A DNA stretch of 64,000 nucleotides from contig JAMPIT010000258.1 of NCBI GenBank assembly GCA_026261815.1, forward strand, positions 16,820,501-16,884,500, written 5' to 3'. Positions within the stretch are counted from its first letter, which is position 1; every line of letters starts with the position of its first letter. This DNA is from Monarcha castaneiventris obscurior (lineage: Eukaryota; Chordata; Aves; Passeriformes; Monarchidae). Shown one piece after another: positions 11,001-24,900 of the stretch. The position numbers and the translations under genes were made by a program. Under the pieces are notes generated by a model. That model ran no database searches. It was given only the letters and a program-made list of their open reading frames with translations, and was not told the DNA's origin.

Positions 11001-11740
11001 GATAATATTGTTGAGATGCCCATAATGTGCTGTTTCCATAGTCTCTCTATCATTCTTTGAACATTTGTTATCTCCTCAGTTGTGCTGTTTCTTTCTGAAA
11101 ACATATTCAAAATAAAGGGAAAGGAAATGCCTAATGGGATTAGCAGATGCGTTCAGCAGAATGCTTCCACACTTTTTGCAATTTTAAACAACTACGCTGC
11201 TTCTGTGGGTAGCAAACCAGTTAACATACACACTGCCTATCAGTACCACACTTCTGCATTGCTTCTTTTCATTTAATAGAACAGTTGCAAACATGGATAA
11301 AAGAAGTCTTAAGGATTGCTTAATTACATAAGATGGCAGTAACAGAATATTCTTGACTAGAACATGCCTGCAAGGGCAAGTAAATGTTCATATGACAACA
11401 GCAGAGTATCTTGCTCTGTTCAAGAAGCTAAGGCTGTTTAACTGGATCTCAGTTTTGAGGAGACTGGAAGCAGATTGCTCAGCTCAGCTCTTACTGCTTT
11501 GCTCATCAAAGCTATTTGGTGATGGCACCAATAGTGTATTTCCTAGATAGTTCTGCAATATAAACTAAGAGGACTGAATGTACGTATTTTCACTGCACTG
11601 ACCATGTCTTCATTAGAACTAAGACATGAATAATTCTTCACCTTATTTGAACCTATCTGCAGCCCGCAAGTAACTGTGCTAACCAAGGACTATAGCTTGG
11701 AAGGGACTAAACAGTAAATGCTGCAACCTTGTTAAATCAT
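8041..11740. other. Intergenic region between the minisatellite and EVI5
   Basis: This is AT-rich sequence without recognised exons or transposon families. An A/C-rich low-complexity tract lies at 9623-9688. The right end approaches the EVI5 polyadenylation signals. Confidence 0.5.
9623..9688 (+). repeat. A/C-rich low-complexity tract (AACC repeats)
   Basis: Short ACC/AAAC/CCAA repeats alternate with A and C runs. Similar tracts recur at 1665-1716, 13051-13086 and 16989-17047 on this strand, and as the complement at 55085-55200 and 59262-59370. Confidence 0.8.
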
Positions 11741-11746
11741 GAAAAA

Positions 11747-11752
11747 TTTATT
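11747..11752 (-). terminator. EVI5: EVI5 distal polyadenylation signal AATAAA
   Basis: This is a second exact AATAAA on the minus strand, about 124 bases beyond the first. Either or both could be used. Confidence 0.45.
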
Positions 11753-11870
11753 TTCATTACATATACATGAAGGTAAAAGATTTCAGTCAATAGTGTTTTG
11801 AACAAGCATTTCTGACATGAGCCTGTTAGTGTAGCTAGTCTGAAACTTAATGCAAAGTTAGTGTTCTGCC

Positions 11871-11876
11871 TTTATT
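11871..11876 (-). terminator. EVI5: EVI5 proximal polyadenylation signal AATAAA
   Basis: This is an exact AATAAA on the minus strand, the first one met after the EVI5 stop codon, about 820 bases downstream of it. Confidence 0.5.
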
Positions 11877-12011
11877 TAGTAATTCACTTTTAGTGTGTAT
11901 ATACAGAATTCAATTTCCTGTTAGAATACCAGAGACCGTAATATTGCAACATTTACATTCCTCATATAAAATGGAGTAATGTACATTTTCAGCTTGGTGT
12001 AGATACATAAA

Positions 12012-12019
12012 TATGTACA
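12012..12019 (-). promoter_or_regulatory. EVI5: Pumilio response element in EVI5 3' UTR
   Basis: TGTACATA on the minus strand matches the UGUANAUA consensus of PUM proteins, which repress or destabilise bound mRNAs. It is a single-site motif match. Confidence 0.35.
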
Positions 12020-12692
12020 AAATAAACATTATTGTAATTAACATATTCAGACCAGTTATTATTTAGCAACATCAAAAGCAGATGCACACAGATTTAAGTG
12101 AAAATAGTGAAAAACACCTTTATGACATTAGTGACCATTATTTGCATATATGAAGTAGTACAGATAAAGGCTTGTCTTTCAAGCCTTCTGTGGGCATCCA
12201 ATAACTTTAGTAAAAAACCAAAACTAATTGAGAAGCATAAGATAATTATATATATATGTGTGTGTCATGATCAGATGGTTTACTAGTGTCCATCTTGATC
12301 ACAAAAGGATAACAATGTAAAACATACACATTTGTTCAGAGCATAAAATATTGCACAAAAGCAATCTCTTTTGAGGAAAATAATTCCCGTGTTTGTGAAC
12401 AGCAAAAATGCTTCTTACACATTAAATATATTTGTAGTTTCTAAACCAAAGAACATTCAGTAATACTGTCAAAACTGTCATCCATCAACTTCTTCCTAGC
12501 CTGTTTTATGGCAATGGTATGTCATCAGCAAGATTTGGCAAAGAGAGAAGGCAGATAGACAGTACATGTATATTTATCACAGGCCAGACCAAATCCAATA
12601 GTTACCTAAACCAACTGCTGGATGGTTTCAGTTACCCAACAATTTCATCCTTAAAGAAATATGGAAGTCTTCAGTGCTAGTCACAGTGATAA

Positions 12693-12998
12693 TCACACAG
12701 TAGTAGAGTAAGATTCCATTCTTCTCTGCTTAGAAACCATCTTGTCTGAATTTCCAGTCTGCAGGGCACTTTCTTCAGTATCACTGTCACTGCTGTCTAC
12801 AAGTGTGTGATCCAAAGACATCTGACCAGTCCTCCTGGGTAGATGAAAGTTCACCCCACTCTCCTGTATGGAGTTAGTTATAAAATCTTCATCAGAAGAA
12901 TGAAATGATTCATCATCTCCTGTGAAATGGTTGACAATGTGAATCCCATCAAAAGTGGGTTGGTCTGAGAAGTTTCTCTGGCCTTTTAGACAGTTGAT
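12693..12998 (-). CDS. EVI5: EVI5 last coding exon: acidic tail and stop
   Basis: The coding part is 306 bases: 101 residues and TGA at 12693-12695. It reads [25 protein letters not shown], then an acidic serine-rich block [12 protein letters not shown] and a second one, SSDSDTEES. It ends SYSTTV. The two serine-acid clusters look like casein kinase 2 sites. The final STTV fits a class I PDZ ligand. The acceptor is TTTTTCTAACAG. Confidence 0.96.
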   Translation of the reverse strand: MNCLKGQRNFSDQPTFDGIHIVNHFTGDDESFHSSDEDFITNSIQESGVNFHLPRRTGQMSLDHTLVDSSDSDTEESALQTGNSDKMVSKQRRMESYSTTV

Positions 12999-15900
12999 CT
13001 GTTAGAAAAAGTGGAAATTGACAATTAATCAGAGCTCAAGAGTCCAGCAATAAAAAACCCAAAACAAAAACCAAACCAAAAAAACAAGTGCATTTTCAAG
13101 GAATGCCTCATTGAATTCTTACTGGATAAAATGAAAGATCTGAAAGTAACACATTTGATGATCACTTCAAGTATTACTGTTTTAAGACTTTATAATCAAG
13201 GTACCGATAATCAATAATGAGAGACTCCTCTTTTACTGCATCTTTAATATCCCCACAAGAAATAGAAAATGGTTTCTATTTTCTAGAGTGGCCTATTTGT
13301 TTTGACAGCAAACAAATAGTAGCAAATTTCTTTTGGCCCTAACATTTTACTTTTACAGCTCCATTCTTTCTCATATCACCTGATTTCTTACTTGAGAAAG
13401 CCCCCCCTTCAAAGAACAGGGTCCCAAGTGAATATTGCCAGCTTCTCACAGCCACAGAAAAAATCCCAGAGAATACGTTTAGTTCAGTCCATATTGTAAC
13501 CTTAAGTGTCTTAATTATCGAATTCAGACCCAATGAGATTTCAGATCAAGTAGTATGAGAGAAATTCTCTGTATAGCATAAACAGATTGTAGTTGCAATT
13601 TTAAGAGAGCATCAAACAAGACAAAAATGATTGTCAGACCGTGGACAGATAACAATTCAATGTGATGCACAGTGATACACAATTTCAACTATGCATTCAA
13701 GCTATTCAAAACTAAACCCCAAAGCACCAAAGTCTGCTCAAAGTCCCCTGTTAATTTAATGAAAAATAAGTGCAACTAATGGAAGACATTCAGGAGGTTG
13801 ATTGTTTTTGTGGTGTTTTGGTTTGTTTGATCTAGAATTTCATTTTTGTTAGCCTTTAGTAGCAAATACCTCAGGGTCAGTTTGACAGTCTAAGAGTATT
13901 AAGATAAAAAATCCCGAGGATGCAGATAAACATTAAAAATGGATTATAGAACCTTCCTAATGTCACTCTAAAAGCTTAAAAAGGAAAATGCATCAAGTGC
14001 TACTTTGGAAGCGACTTTTTACAGTAAGAGACCTGGAGAATAGAATGAAATGCTGAAGAGTTTCTTTACAGAAATCTGTTTGATGTTTCAGAAATCTGAA
14101 GCAATATTCACTTTGATAAATAAGAAGTGCATGTATGTCCTCAGTATTGACACCAATAGGAGATTTTTACCTGTCCATTTGGGGAAGAAGGAATCTCTGT
14201 ACTTACCATGGGCTTGTGCAGAAGGTGAGAATAAAAAAGGAGTTGAAAAAAGATTACAAGAGTCATAATCATGCTAGAAGCCATTAAATTGCATGTTAGC
14301 ATGTAAAAACTCCAGCTTTTGATGTTATATCAAAAAGTCCCTGTTAGGAACATGGGTACATGACGTAGTAAACCTTGGTTGTTACTATGCATACTAATGT
14401 TAGTTTTTTGCATTTTCTTTACATACACATAGGCTGCAGTGGTTTATGAGGACTTTGTATACAGGCAAGCAAAACAGAGCTCCACATCTGCACAGCATAA
14501 CTCAACATGCAAGCAAAATCAGCTTATACCAAATATAAATATATCTGGAACAGATAATTTTTACTAGCTTATATATCGAGATGCAGAAAGCCTGGTACAG
14601 ACATTCTTTTGTTACTTAGAAATATTATTCCTGAAAATATCCTACAATATGATCAGATTAGCTGCCACATGAATTTTCCAAAACAGCTATCAATTTTAGT
14701 CACTAAGAAAATAAAACACAGAAACCCAACAATTTCTCTCCACCCTCACCACAGGAAAAAAAGAACTGCTGTACAAGTGACTACAAACTTCATATTTAGG
14801 TCTGTACAGTTAAGCCATTGGTTCACCTGAAATTATAAAGCTGATACTCAATGTTAGTTGTTTTGAACACTCAGAAAGCCAAGCCAATGACCTCAGCTGT
14901 TTTCCTGAAGACTTAAACATGATACCTTTAGTTGAACTTATTTAGGAAACATGACAAAATCATGGTTTCATGGTTTTAGGCAGTAACCTTTCCAAATGGG
15001 AGTCTGTGGAAAACGCTGTTGGTGAAAAAAGATCATGAACAGAGACAGCCTTCGCCAGTTCCTAAAGGGAGTCTCAGAAAACACTGTTATCTTTGTGCAT
15101 CCTTTCATTAGAATAACAAATCTGTGACCTTCCAGAAACCCTTTTCATCTGCAGCTTTACACTTGCCTGCCTTTTTTCTTAAGTACTCCTCACATCCAAG
15201 GGGAAACAGACTGCTGTGAAGAAATATGAACATACTGCAGAGAATGCACACTTCACATCTACCAATGGTCACAGAGCTCCGTAACTTCTGTCTGCTTCAG
15301 AAATGGCCACCTCAGCCAGAACACTACGGCACAGACCTTGTTTGTATTATGGGGATCAACAGGCTGGAGAGCAGCACCGCTGAAGAGGACAATCGGGTCG
15401 TGACACACGGGAGGCTAAACCTGAATCCACACTATCCCTGGGCAGTGATGAAGGCTAAAGCATACTAGGCCGCACTGACAAGGGCAAGTGTACTTTCATA
15501 GTTGAAGATAGTTCAGGGGCCCTTCAACCTATTTGTTCAGGATTTGTTCAGGAGCATTTCTGAAGGAGCTCGATTATTTGCAATTTTTATTGCAACAGGA
15601 AGGTTTTGTAAGGCTTCTCAAAACATTTGAAACAACTTGCAGACAGCCTGCATGCCAATGCAATTAGATGCCAGTGGCCAATGCCACCATAAAGCTCTAA
15701 AATGGAGGTTTCCTAAAATGAAGTTTTGTACTCTCACATAACTTTACAGTCTAACAAGTGAGGCTCTACACTTTTAAAAGAAAAAGCAGTATCTTTTTTC
15801 AAGGCAGGAACATTACTGTCCTATTGGCTCAAGGCAGCAGTCCGTCAGCCTAATATGGTGTCTCCAACAGTGACAACAGGATTTTACCAAGCCTCCATTC

Positions 15901-18900
15901 ACTTGTCCAGAAACTGTTGGAGCAAATATGAGTGAAATCTTTTTCTAGCTGCTTCGACATGCATTTATACACGAGCCATCCACGACTGATTATATTATTT
16001 ACTATCTCCACATCTTCCTATGGCAATAAATTCCAGAAATTCCTTTACTTCTTTTAAACTAATCTACTTGTTTTAGTAACTGCACCCAAATTCTAATAAT
16101 GCAGGAACAAGTGGTGAAAAGCAGTTCTGTGATCATTATTCTGAAACTTACATCTCATCTTCTTCAGCTTTCTCTCTAGAGCAGATGAGTTCCAATTCAT
16201 TTTAGCCTCTCACAAACAGGCAGTAATCAAGACAATTATAATTTCAGTTGCCCTTTAACTTCCCTACAGACCTTCTTTAAACTCTTTACATCCATTTAGA
16301 TACCAAGTGGCAATACAACTCCCTTTATCTGGTTTTTAATATACTTCCCATTGATGCCCAGCGTTGCCTTGTCTGATTTGGCTGGTGCTGCGTGCTAAGC
16401 CAGTAATGTCAGAGGACTCAATACCAAATTGAAAACATCTTTCCTGATTTGTAACTACCAATTCTATGTTTACCATGTAGGTATGGCTTAGATTTTGCAA
16501 TAGATGAATAATCACCTTATTCACACTGAAGTGTCAGCTTTTTAAGACAGACTTGAGATTCTTGCTGTCAGTGTTTCATTTGAACATGGAAAAAGAGCTT
16601 AAGGTAGGAACTAAAGCATTAAGCCAAGATCTTGCCAATCATCTAGCCAAGCATATTGAGACAATGGGAAATCCAACTAAGGATTGGAATGCAGGATGTG
16701 TGGACCCAACCCAAACACCCCACACACACACCCCCTAGTTCTACTCTACCCTTATCCCTGAAGGAACTACAGCCATGTTGAGCAAAGTATGGACTTGCAC
16801 CCCAGTGTCTCTTACTTTCTGTTCTCTTTTGTACAAAGAGTTGATATTGGTTAAAGGCTTTCAGTTTTGGGTCTGGCCTTCCTTCATGGGAAGGGAACTA
16901 GATCTCTGTCACTCCAACAACTGACATTTAAATGAACCTGTTTCTTACTGCTTCAGTTTTGCAAGAATCTCGAATTCGATCACATCTGCCAAAAAAATTA
17001 AACAAAAACAAACAAACCAAAACCCAAAAATCCTCAATAAAAAAAATGGGTCTGGTAAACCCTGTGTGTTTTGCATTTAATTCTCAAATCAAGGTCATAT
17101 TGTCTAGATGACTGCAGCTTCAACCCAGTTTTCACTACTGCACATTCACATGGTCTTTAGGACATTTCAGAGGGTTAATAACATTATGTGATCAAAATAT
17201 ATATCATCATTATCCCTTCAAAAGCCATCTGAATCAAGAACAAAACCTTAATAATATGTGCATTTATATACCTTCTTGTGTCTAAAGAATTTAGCATTTT
17301 AAAGACAAACTGTATGTCTACTGGTCAACATATGAAAATACTTGAACTGTACATACTCTTAACAGGTAACAGTGTACTTCCACAAATACAGAAGAGCTGA
17401 AAAAAGGCAAACAATCAGATCTTTGAACCTTAGAATAAACTTTCTTACCTGATGCTGACTGCCTCATCAAGCCAGGCATGAAGGAGAAACAGTAAAGAGA
17501 AATTTAGAAGTTTTAAACAATTCAAAAGGTGTTCTATATTAAATAATAGAATCAAGTTTGAAGGGTGACAGTCAGTTGCAAGCAAGTTGTATTTCTAAGT
17601 CGCTTTGGGTTTTTTTTGACTCGGGAACAGATGTCAAACTTTGAAGTGGGACTTTGTGAAAGAGTTTGACTTAAGCTCTGGGAGACATTTTTATGTTGTA
17701 ACCTGTGAGGTTTTAAGCTAGTAGTTCAGTGGTGAAAAGTTGAACTAAAATGCTAGTGTCTGCTCCCTTTAAAAGGCTTCAGTAACTAATTCTTGAAATT
17801 TACTCATTTCCAAAGTAGTAAAGATGGGTTTTAACAAAGTTTACCAATAAACATTAAATCTAGTCACAGTAAGATAACCAAGCAATATGCAAGTGAGGTC
17901 AAAATATGACCACTGCCTTGGGTGAATAAAATTAGTTTTGGCAGAAGGCAGTACTTCAATTTAAATGTTTATTTAAAAAATAAAGATCCTGAATTCTCAG
18001 TGCTTTTACTTACAGGAATCTAAAAATCAGAATTCCCTCTTTATTTGTTGCAACCTTAGTAACAGTTGAAACTCTTTGTAAGATTTCCTTCCTTCCAAAC
18101 ATGATTCAAAAGAAAACTAGAATGTTGCTGAAAATGTCATCTAACCACATTTAGCTGAAGAAACAAGTCATAAAGATTTTCAAGTACCTCTCCTATAATT
18201 CAGAAAAACATTGTCAACTTGGCACCATGAAAATAGAGATTTAGGAGACAAAACCTAAGTGCAAGTCAATTAAAATATCAGTTATGATCTATTAAATTAT
18301 AATCACATTTAACACCAGTAAAAGCAAATTAATTGGAGTTCTTAAAAATTTCTGAGACTGTCCACAGCAGCTAATGGGATCCTTTATCATACTTAACAGC
18401 TAACTGCTACTTAGTGATGACTCTCCCATCATAATGAGATGACTCCAGTTTAAGGCATGCAGTAGTATACTACCACTTCTTTAAAAACACTCCCACTGAC
18501 TTCTTTTGGAAAAATGCTTATCACAGCAAGTCAAGTAATTGGAGCATCTCCAACGGAATTAGTGGGAAATATGTTGCTATTAAGGACACAAATATCAGTC
18601 CAGACAATACTACATCCAGCAGGTACTACAATGCAGAAGCCATTCTTCTTCTGTACTCAGCACTGGTTAGGCTGCACTTCAAGTGCTGTTTTCAGTCCTG
18701 GGCCCCTCAGTTTAGGAAGGATGTTGAGATGCTCGATCACGTCCAGAGGAGGGCAACAAGGCTGGTGAAAGATCTAGAACACAAGCCCTGTGAGGAGCAG
18801 CTATGAGCACTGGGGTTATTAAGCCTGGACAAGAGGAGGCTCAGGGGAGAGCTTATCACTCTCTGCAACTCCCTGAAAGGAGGTTATAGCAAGATGGGGG

Positions 18901-21900
18901 GGGTCTTCTCCCAGGCAACCAGCAACAGGACAAGAGGACACAGTCTTAAGCTGTGCCAGGGGAAGTTTAGGCTGGACATTAGGAAAAAAGTCTTCACAGA
19001 AAGAGTGGGCATTGGAATGGGCTGCCCAGGGAGGTGGTGGAGTCACTATCCCTGGAGGCATTTAAGACTGGATATGGCACTTACTGCCATGGTCTAGTTG
19101 ATAAGGTGGTGTTAGGTCATAGGTTGGACTCAATGATCTCAAACGTCTTTTTCAACCTAGTTAACTCTGTGACTCTGTGATTTTTAGAGTTTATAAATGG
19201 ATTCAATCTAATATAGCTGCAGTGTCATTTCTCCACTTCCTTGAGCAATTGCAGCAAAAAAAACTTGAAACTGGCAACAGAAGCTAATCAGAAATCAGAG
19301 CAAGTAGTAAACTTCAGGCTATATAATCCTACTGTGGACCCAAGCCAGAACAGCAGTGAATGACAATATTAAACACCTGAACAGACCTAGGCTCCTTTTT
19401 CTGGGTGTGCCAGTATGGCTGCTGTTCTTCAAAGTTAAAAAACCCAAAGAGTCTCTGGACTGGCTTTTTTTTTTCATCTATAGTATGCTTAAAAGCAACA
19501 GTCATGAGGTACTACAGCATTAATTGAATCTGCCCTACCCATCATTAGCTCTTTGGAAACCAAGATTATGTATGCAATTAATTGCTAAAGTCTCCTGTTT
19601 AAGGAGACTATTAGCTTTGTTTTTGAAGCTCATACATTTAAAAGGATGACCAAGAGTAACATATTGCTAATACAAACTGAAATACTTATCTCAAATGAAC
19701 TTTGCTGACTGTACCACTAAACAGAGTTCAAACCCCTCCAGCGTGTTATAAGTGAAAAGCAAAAGAGCAGCAGAGAATTTCCAAGAATGAGTAATTTCAG
19801 GTTTTGGGGGTTTTTTAACAGCATTTAAATATTTGGCCTCTGTTTTAAATTGCCAGCTTCCATAAGTCAGATTCAGTCTAAGCGTAATACAAAATGTTAC
19901 AAAATCCCTATAGCTGTCAGGAAGCTTAAATAAAGTCTATGGAACTATTTTAATGCATTAAAAGAAAGCTCATATCCAGTTGTCCACCTGTTTATTTCAT
20001 ATTGCTCTGAATGTACTCCTAAATTTATTAAGTTTTTATAAGAAGTTTTATTATCATTTTCAGAGCACTTGAGCTACAATGAAATATGATGTTAAATTAA
20101 ATGTGTGTTGTATATCAGTTTTACCATAGACCAGTCTGCTGTATTGTAAACGTGACAAAGATTAAAACCAGCAACAAGTGTTCAGACCAGAAGGTTTCCA
20201 GTGAATCAGAACAGGAAACCAGTAAAGCGATCAATGGGAGGTCATGACTTTTTGATCACTGCACTATATGGTTAAAGTATCTGGTTTTGATCTAGTGCAG
20301 TGTAATCAAGTTAAACTTTGATGTTAAGTATCAAATACGTAGATGAAGTAGCAACAGTGCTGAGGAATACCCAACTGCTATGCTATTTTGAAAATAATTC
20401 AGTATTTGGTAACTGTGTCAGGCTTTATTTCTTGAGAGAATTTTTCTAAGATCTGACAGGTTTGTTGTAGTGAGACTGTGTGCAATTCCAAAGGAAGTTC
20501 CAAGATGACAGGCCTAGGAATTTACCTTCTACCTACTAGCTGGTTATTTATAGAAAGTTCCCAGAAACTCTTTCTACAAGTAGCTCTAATGGAAGTGTTT
20601 ATTTGGAGTGAGGACATGGCAACAAAAATATTTTAAATCAGCAGTATAATCACAATGTACTACAATTATTATATTAAAGAAAATACCTAAATCTCAATAC
20701 TTCTTCTCCCTATTGCATGCATCTATAAATAAAATGTTACTGAAACTCCAAGCATTAACTAGAATGTACTGGCTGATAGAGACTGAAAATGCACCCATTA
20801 CAGGCAACAGTTACAGGAAATGAGCATTTCACACTTTTACTCTGTCCTTTTAAAGCAGGACTTAAACTCAGCATTTTTAAATGGACTAAGTAGTATTTTT
20901 GCCCCTGATTGCAGAAACTACTTTCATCTCTTCTGGCTTCCACTCAAATTGATAAAAGAATTTTAGGAAGTGTTTCCACCACATTTCTAGTGTTTGCCCC
21001 ACTTATATTCAGATAAGCTTACAGAGACCTATTACAAGCTAATATATCGCAGTCTTCTGAGCTTGTTTTCTCCCATAGCTGGCACCTGAGTGTGGGTGCT
21101 AACACACAATTTTTGCAAGGAACAACCACTCAGATAAACCAGTAGAACCTCAATTCCTCCATTTTTCAATCCCCAAAACTTGATTTTGAGGTGGAAAAAC
21201 ATGACAGACGCTGACATAGCTCTGATCAGTAAAGCAGACAGGTCATGCAATCAAAACAATCAAGAACATTATTGCCATGATAATGAAATAACTTTATCTA
21301 TAATCAGTTTACTTGCTTTGGCAATTCACACAAACTTTAAAGGACACAGTGTAACTAATTACAGCTAGCTATATTCATCTCTAATGTTGCAATCAAGAAC
21401 TATTACATTGCTCAGCAAGACAGATCTGGAGCTTTGATGTGTAGGATACAGCCAGGAAAAAGGGGAAAATGTTTATAAAAACAGCAATCACCAATCTTCA
21501 TTTATTTTACCACTGAATCTAACCTGTCATCAGTGGCAGTGAAGCAGTTAAGATTCATACCAAAAATCATTGCCCTCATCCAAGTAAACAAAGTCACACC
21601 TGTTCCATTTAAGAACAGACTACATACATCACTGTCCTGGTTACACTGATCACATTTAGAGGTTTCCTTCACCCTCACGAGGGATGGAAAATATTTTGTT
21701 GACGGTATTACCAGGGGGGAAGGGAGAGGAATCGACCTTATCTGATGTGAAGATGACAATGCATGGAATGAAGTACCATCATTATGGAATCAATACTGAC
21801 ATTTTGGGCAAGGGTAACATGTCTGTGTTAATTACACTGTAACCACTCAATGTTAATTGAATTTAACAAATGATGGCCATAAAATATACAGGGATTCCAT

Positions 21901-24900
21901 TGTATCTTCCATTTGCCTGTCGCTTGCTTATTTAGCGAGATAGTTTCTAAAGCTCGCTGCTTTATTAAGGGCGGGGTAACTAAAACTGGAGCAAGTTACT
22001 GGATAATTAAGTCTCCCAATGAGTTCAGTCTTTCAGTAACAATCTGGGCATTATCAAGCCAGTGTAACATCTCTGACTCTTAAGGACAAGCTGAGTTAAA
22101 GGAATAAGGCAATTCACTTTTCTAAAACATAAAGTATATATTTAACTATCCTGTGTAGACAAAGCTGCCACATTAGATTGGGTGTTTGCAAACCACATGA
22201 CCTCACAAACGCTATCTTATCACATCACAGGTTCCTCAGACTGACCACAACCACTTAAATCAGACTCTGCCAGCACAGAGGCTCTGTAACTTTGACACAC
22301 ACTAGTAAAGCAACTACATTTTTAGCTGCCCTTGCAAGAACTTTACTTGTAGGGAGGGAAAAATCTGATCATCTCTTGTCCAACTGTGTTTGCAAGATAC
22401 GGTAAAAGAAAAGCACATAATTTATTGTGCTATAAACTTCCACCACAAGCTGAAATGCTTACTTTGTAAATCTGAGGGCTAACATATTTCCTTTCAGAGA
22501 CAACATTTCTTATCAAGTAAGAAAACATTTATAGAGAGTCACATATTTTGAAAGCATTTGTCTAGTAAAAAAACTATTAGAAGATGTTAATGTGACTTTA
22601 GTCTATATTGAGAAACAAGTGCTTTACAAGAGTTAATACAGCACTTTCAACCAACATTACTGAGAACTCTGAAGGGAAAACAATTGACTGAAGTAAAAAT
22701 TGACTGGAATGAATCCCGCAAATCTTAGCTGGTTTTATAAAAGTGAGCAAGTAAAATGACAGTTTCCAAAAGACAAATGTAGGTGTGCTTGTACTACATG
22801 AAAAAAGAGTAGTACATTTCTTCCAGAAGAAATGGGGGTGAGGAAATAAGTTGGCAAGAAACTGAGTAAAAGAACATTAAATTTAATTGCAAATACTACA
22901 GGAAGAGTACGAGGCCTTTTGGGCGTTGCTGGTTTTGCCTTAGTTCTGATGAAAGAAATGTTACTTATTTCTGTTCCTCAGGTACTTAAATGGTGATAAA
23001 TCTGATCTTCTCTCATTCTCATTTGCGCACATGATCTGATCCACTACTATCCATGACACTATGTCTTCAGAGAACTTGAAAAATTTCTGCTAGGTTTAAC
23101 TAGAATTCACTTTCCCCAGTTAATCCTCATATCTCCATTATGCAAAGCTATGTTATTTACTCCAAGTTATTAGTTCTGCTTCTGAATGTAGTCTAGTGGT
23201 ACATCAGGTAAGAGAACATTTGATTTGGTAAGCATTGAATTTGACTCAATGGAAACCTAATAATAAAATTAACAGAGAAAAGGAATAATGCTTCCCACTG
23301 GTATCTCATCAAGAAGCCCAGATGAAATTATTATGAGAGAAATAGGAGCTAGGAATGCTGCTAGAAGTGGCCAGCCCATCTTGTGCTACTCCAGTGGGCC
23401 ATAAGCAGCATCATAATTTTGTTCTCACCTATGGCCAATGCAGGAATCATCACTTAGCTGCTTGTAAAGATACTCCCTCATCTCTTCCGGGGACAGCCTG
23501 GATCAATCTGAGCTGGGGCTCAGAACCACTCACTGATTTAAGATTATTAGCTTATAATAAAAAAATCCAAGAGGGAAATAATTTGACAGCTTTAAAACAC
23601 AGTTTACCTATCATACAAGTTTATGGTATTTAAGACTAAAGGAACTGTTAATGTGGTTTAATATTTCATTTGGTGTACTATAGTGCATTGAATTTTATTT
23701 AGGTATTTTATTGTGTGGCCCATATAAGTGAATTTTTTTAATCCTTCACACTGATGAGATACAGTTCACTTTCCCTTCTCCATTTTAGTTTCAGCAGTGA
23801 AAGCGTAGAAATCTAATGCAAGTTGCAAAATGTATCCTTAATTCAGCCATATAACCAGTTACTCCTTTGGTCACAACTTATACATTATTTATCCTCAAAG
23901 TCATTACTTAAAGCATCTTGAATTTTATTTACACAAGCAAAATCTTTTAAAAGCATAGTCTTTAATCTCCAACTTTTATATCTCTTCATTAAGCCAATCT
24001 TAAAATGTTAGCTCACCAAGAACAAGATCAGACGAAGAGATAACACCTATATCAGAATCTTACTGACTGCATTAGGTTCTTGAAACATAATATCAGATCC
24101 ATTCCTAGATAAACTATATATATGTGGAAATGGAAGAGTAGTAAACTAATGCTCACTACTTCTTTGAAGAGCCAGCACGTTTTCAGATACTGAAATGGGA
24201 AATACCTTTGAAAACACCCCATTTTCTGCATTGTCAGTATGCAAGAATTTAGCCTCTAGAATTTCACTTAAAGGTACTGTTATAAGGTCTTTTAAATGCC
24301 TGAAAAATTATTTTGGCAGAATAATAATGCTCCGGTCATTTGCCATCTTGTTCTTTTTTACCAGCCATGCTGAGACATTAACTGGACAAGTTTGCAGAGA
24401 GTTTTCTAAATATTGGAACAGTATGCCACACTAACATCAGAATTTTATTTTTCATTCAAATATCGAACACACCTGCATAAGATTTGCACATCATCCTTGC
24501 TTCTTCTCAAAATATTGCAACTAACTATTTGCCAAGAGGATATCTCATTAGAAAGAAACAGCTAGGAGAAAACTCTGTATTCTCCCTCTGACATTAGTCA
24601 ATATAAGATGTATGCAGAAAAAAAAAGGCAAAATATGTAGTGGTACTTTCACAATGTTCTTCCTAAACTTCAGCAATTAGCTCTCAATTCATGGGGGGTG
24701 GAATAATCCCTGCAGATAGAGTTATCATAGTAAAATTGAAAAATGGGCTGTATCTTCAACATCCATATTCCTGCTTTCTAAGGAAAAAATGTCTTAAGTG
24801 AAGGAAGCACTGTTTCTGTATGTTGCTGTTGCCCTTCATAAAGCTGTCCTGTAACACAGATAACCAATACCCATCTGCAGTCCCAAATTGTAGAGGCTTT

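Larger units (their letters stand above)
11730..12692 (-). other. EVI5: EVI5 3' untranslated region
   Basis: This is the AT-rich sequence from the stop codon to the last plausible polyadenylation signal, about 840-960 bases depending on the signal used. It holds a Pumilio-type UGUACAUA at 12012-12019 and a short (TA)n(TG)n tract at 12246-12264. The end is inferred from the signals only. Confidence 0.6.

Noticed and set aside
18514..19097. Open frames of 67-84 codons
   Set aside because: They overlap the CR1 fragment at 18648-19180 and have no gene-like structure.
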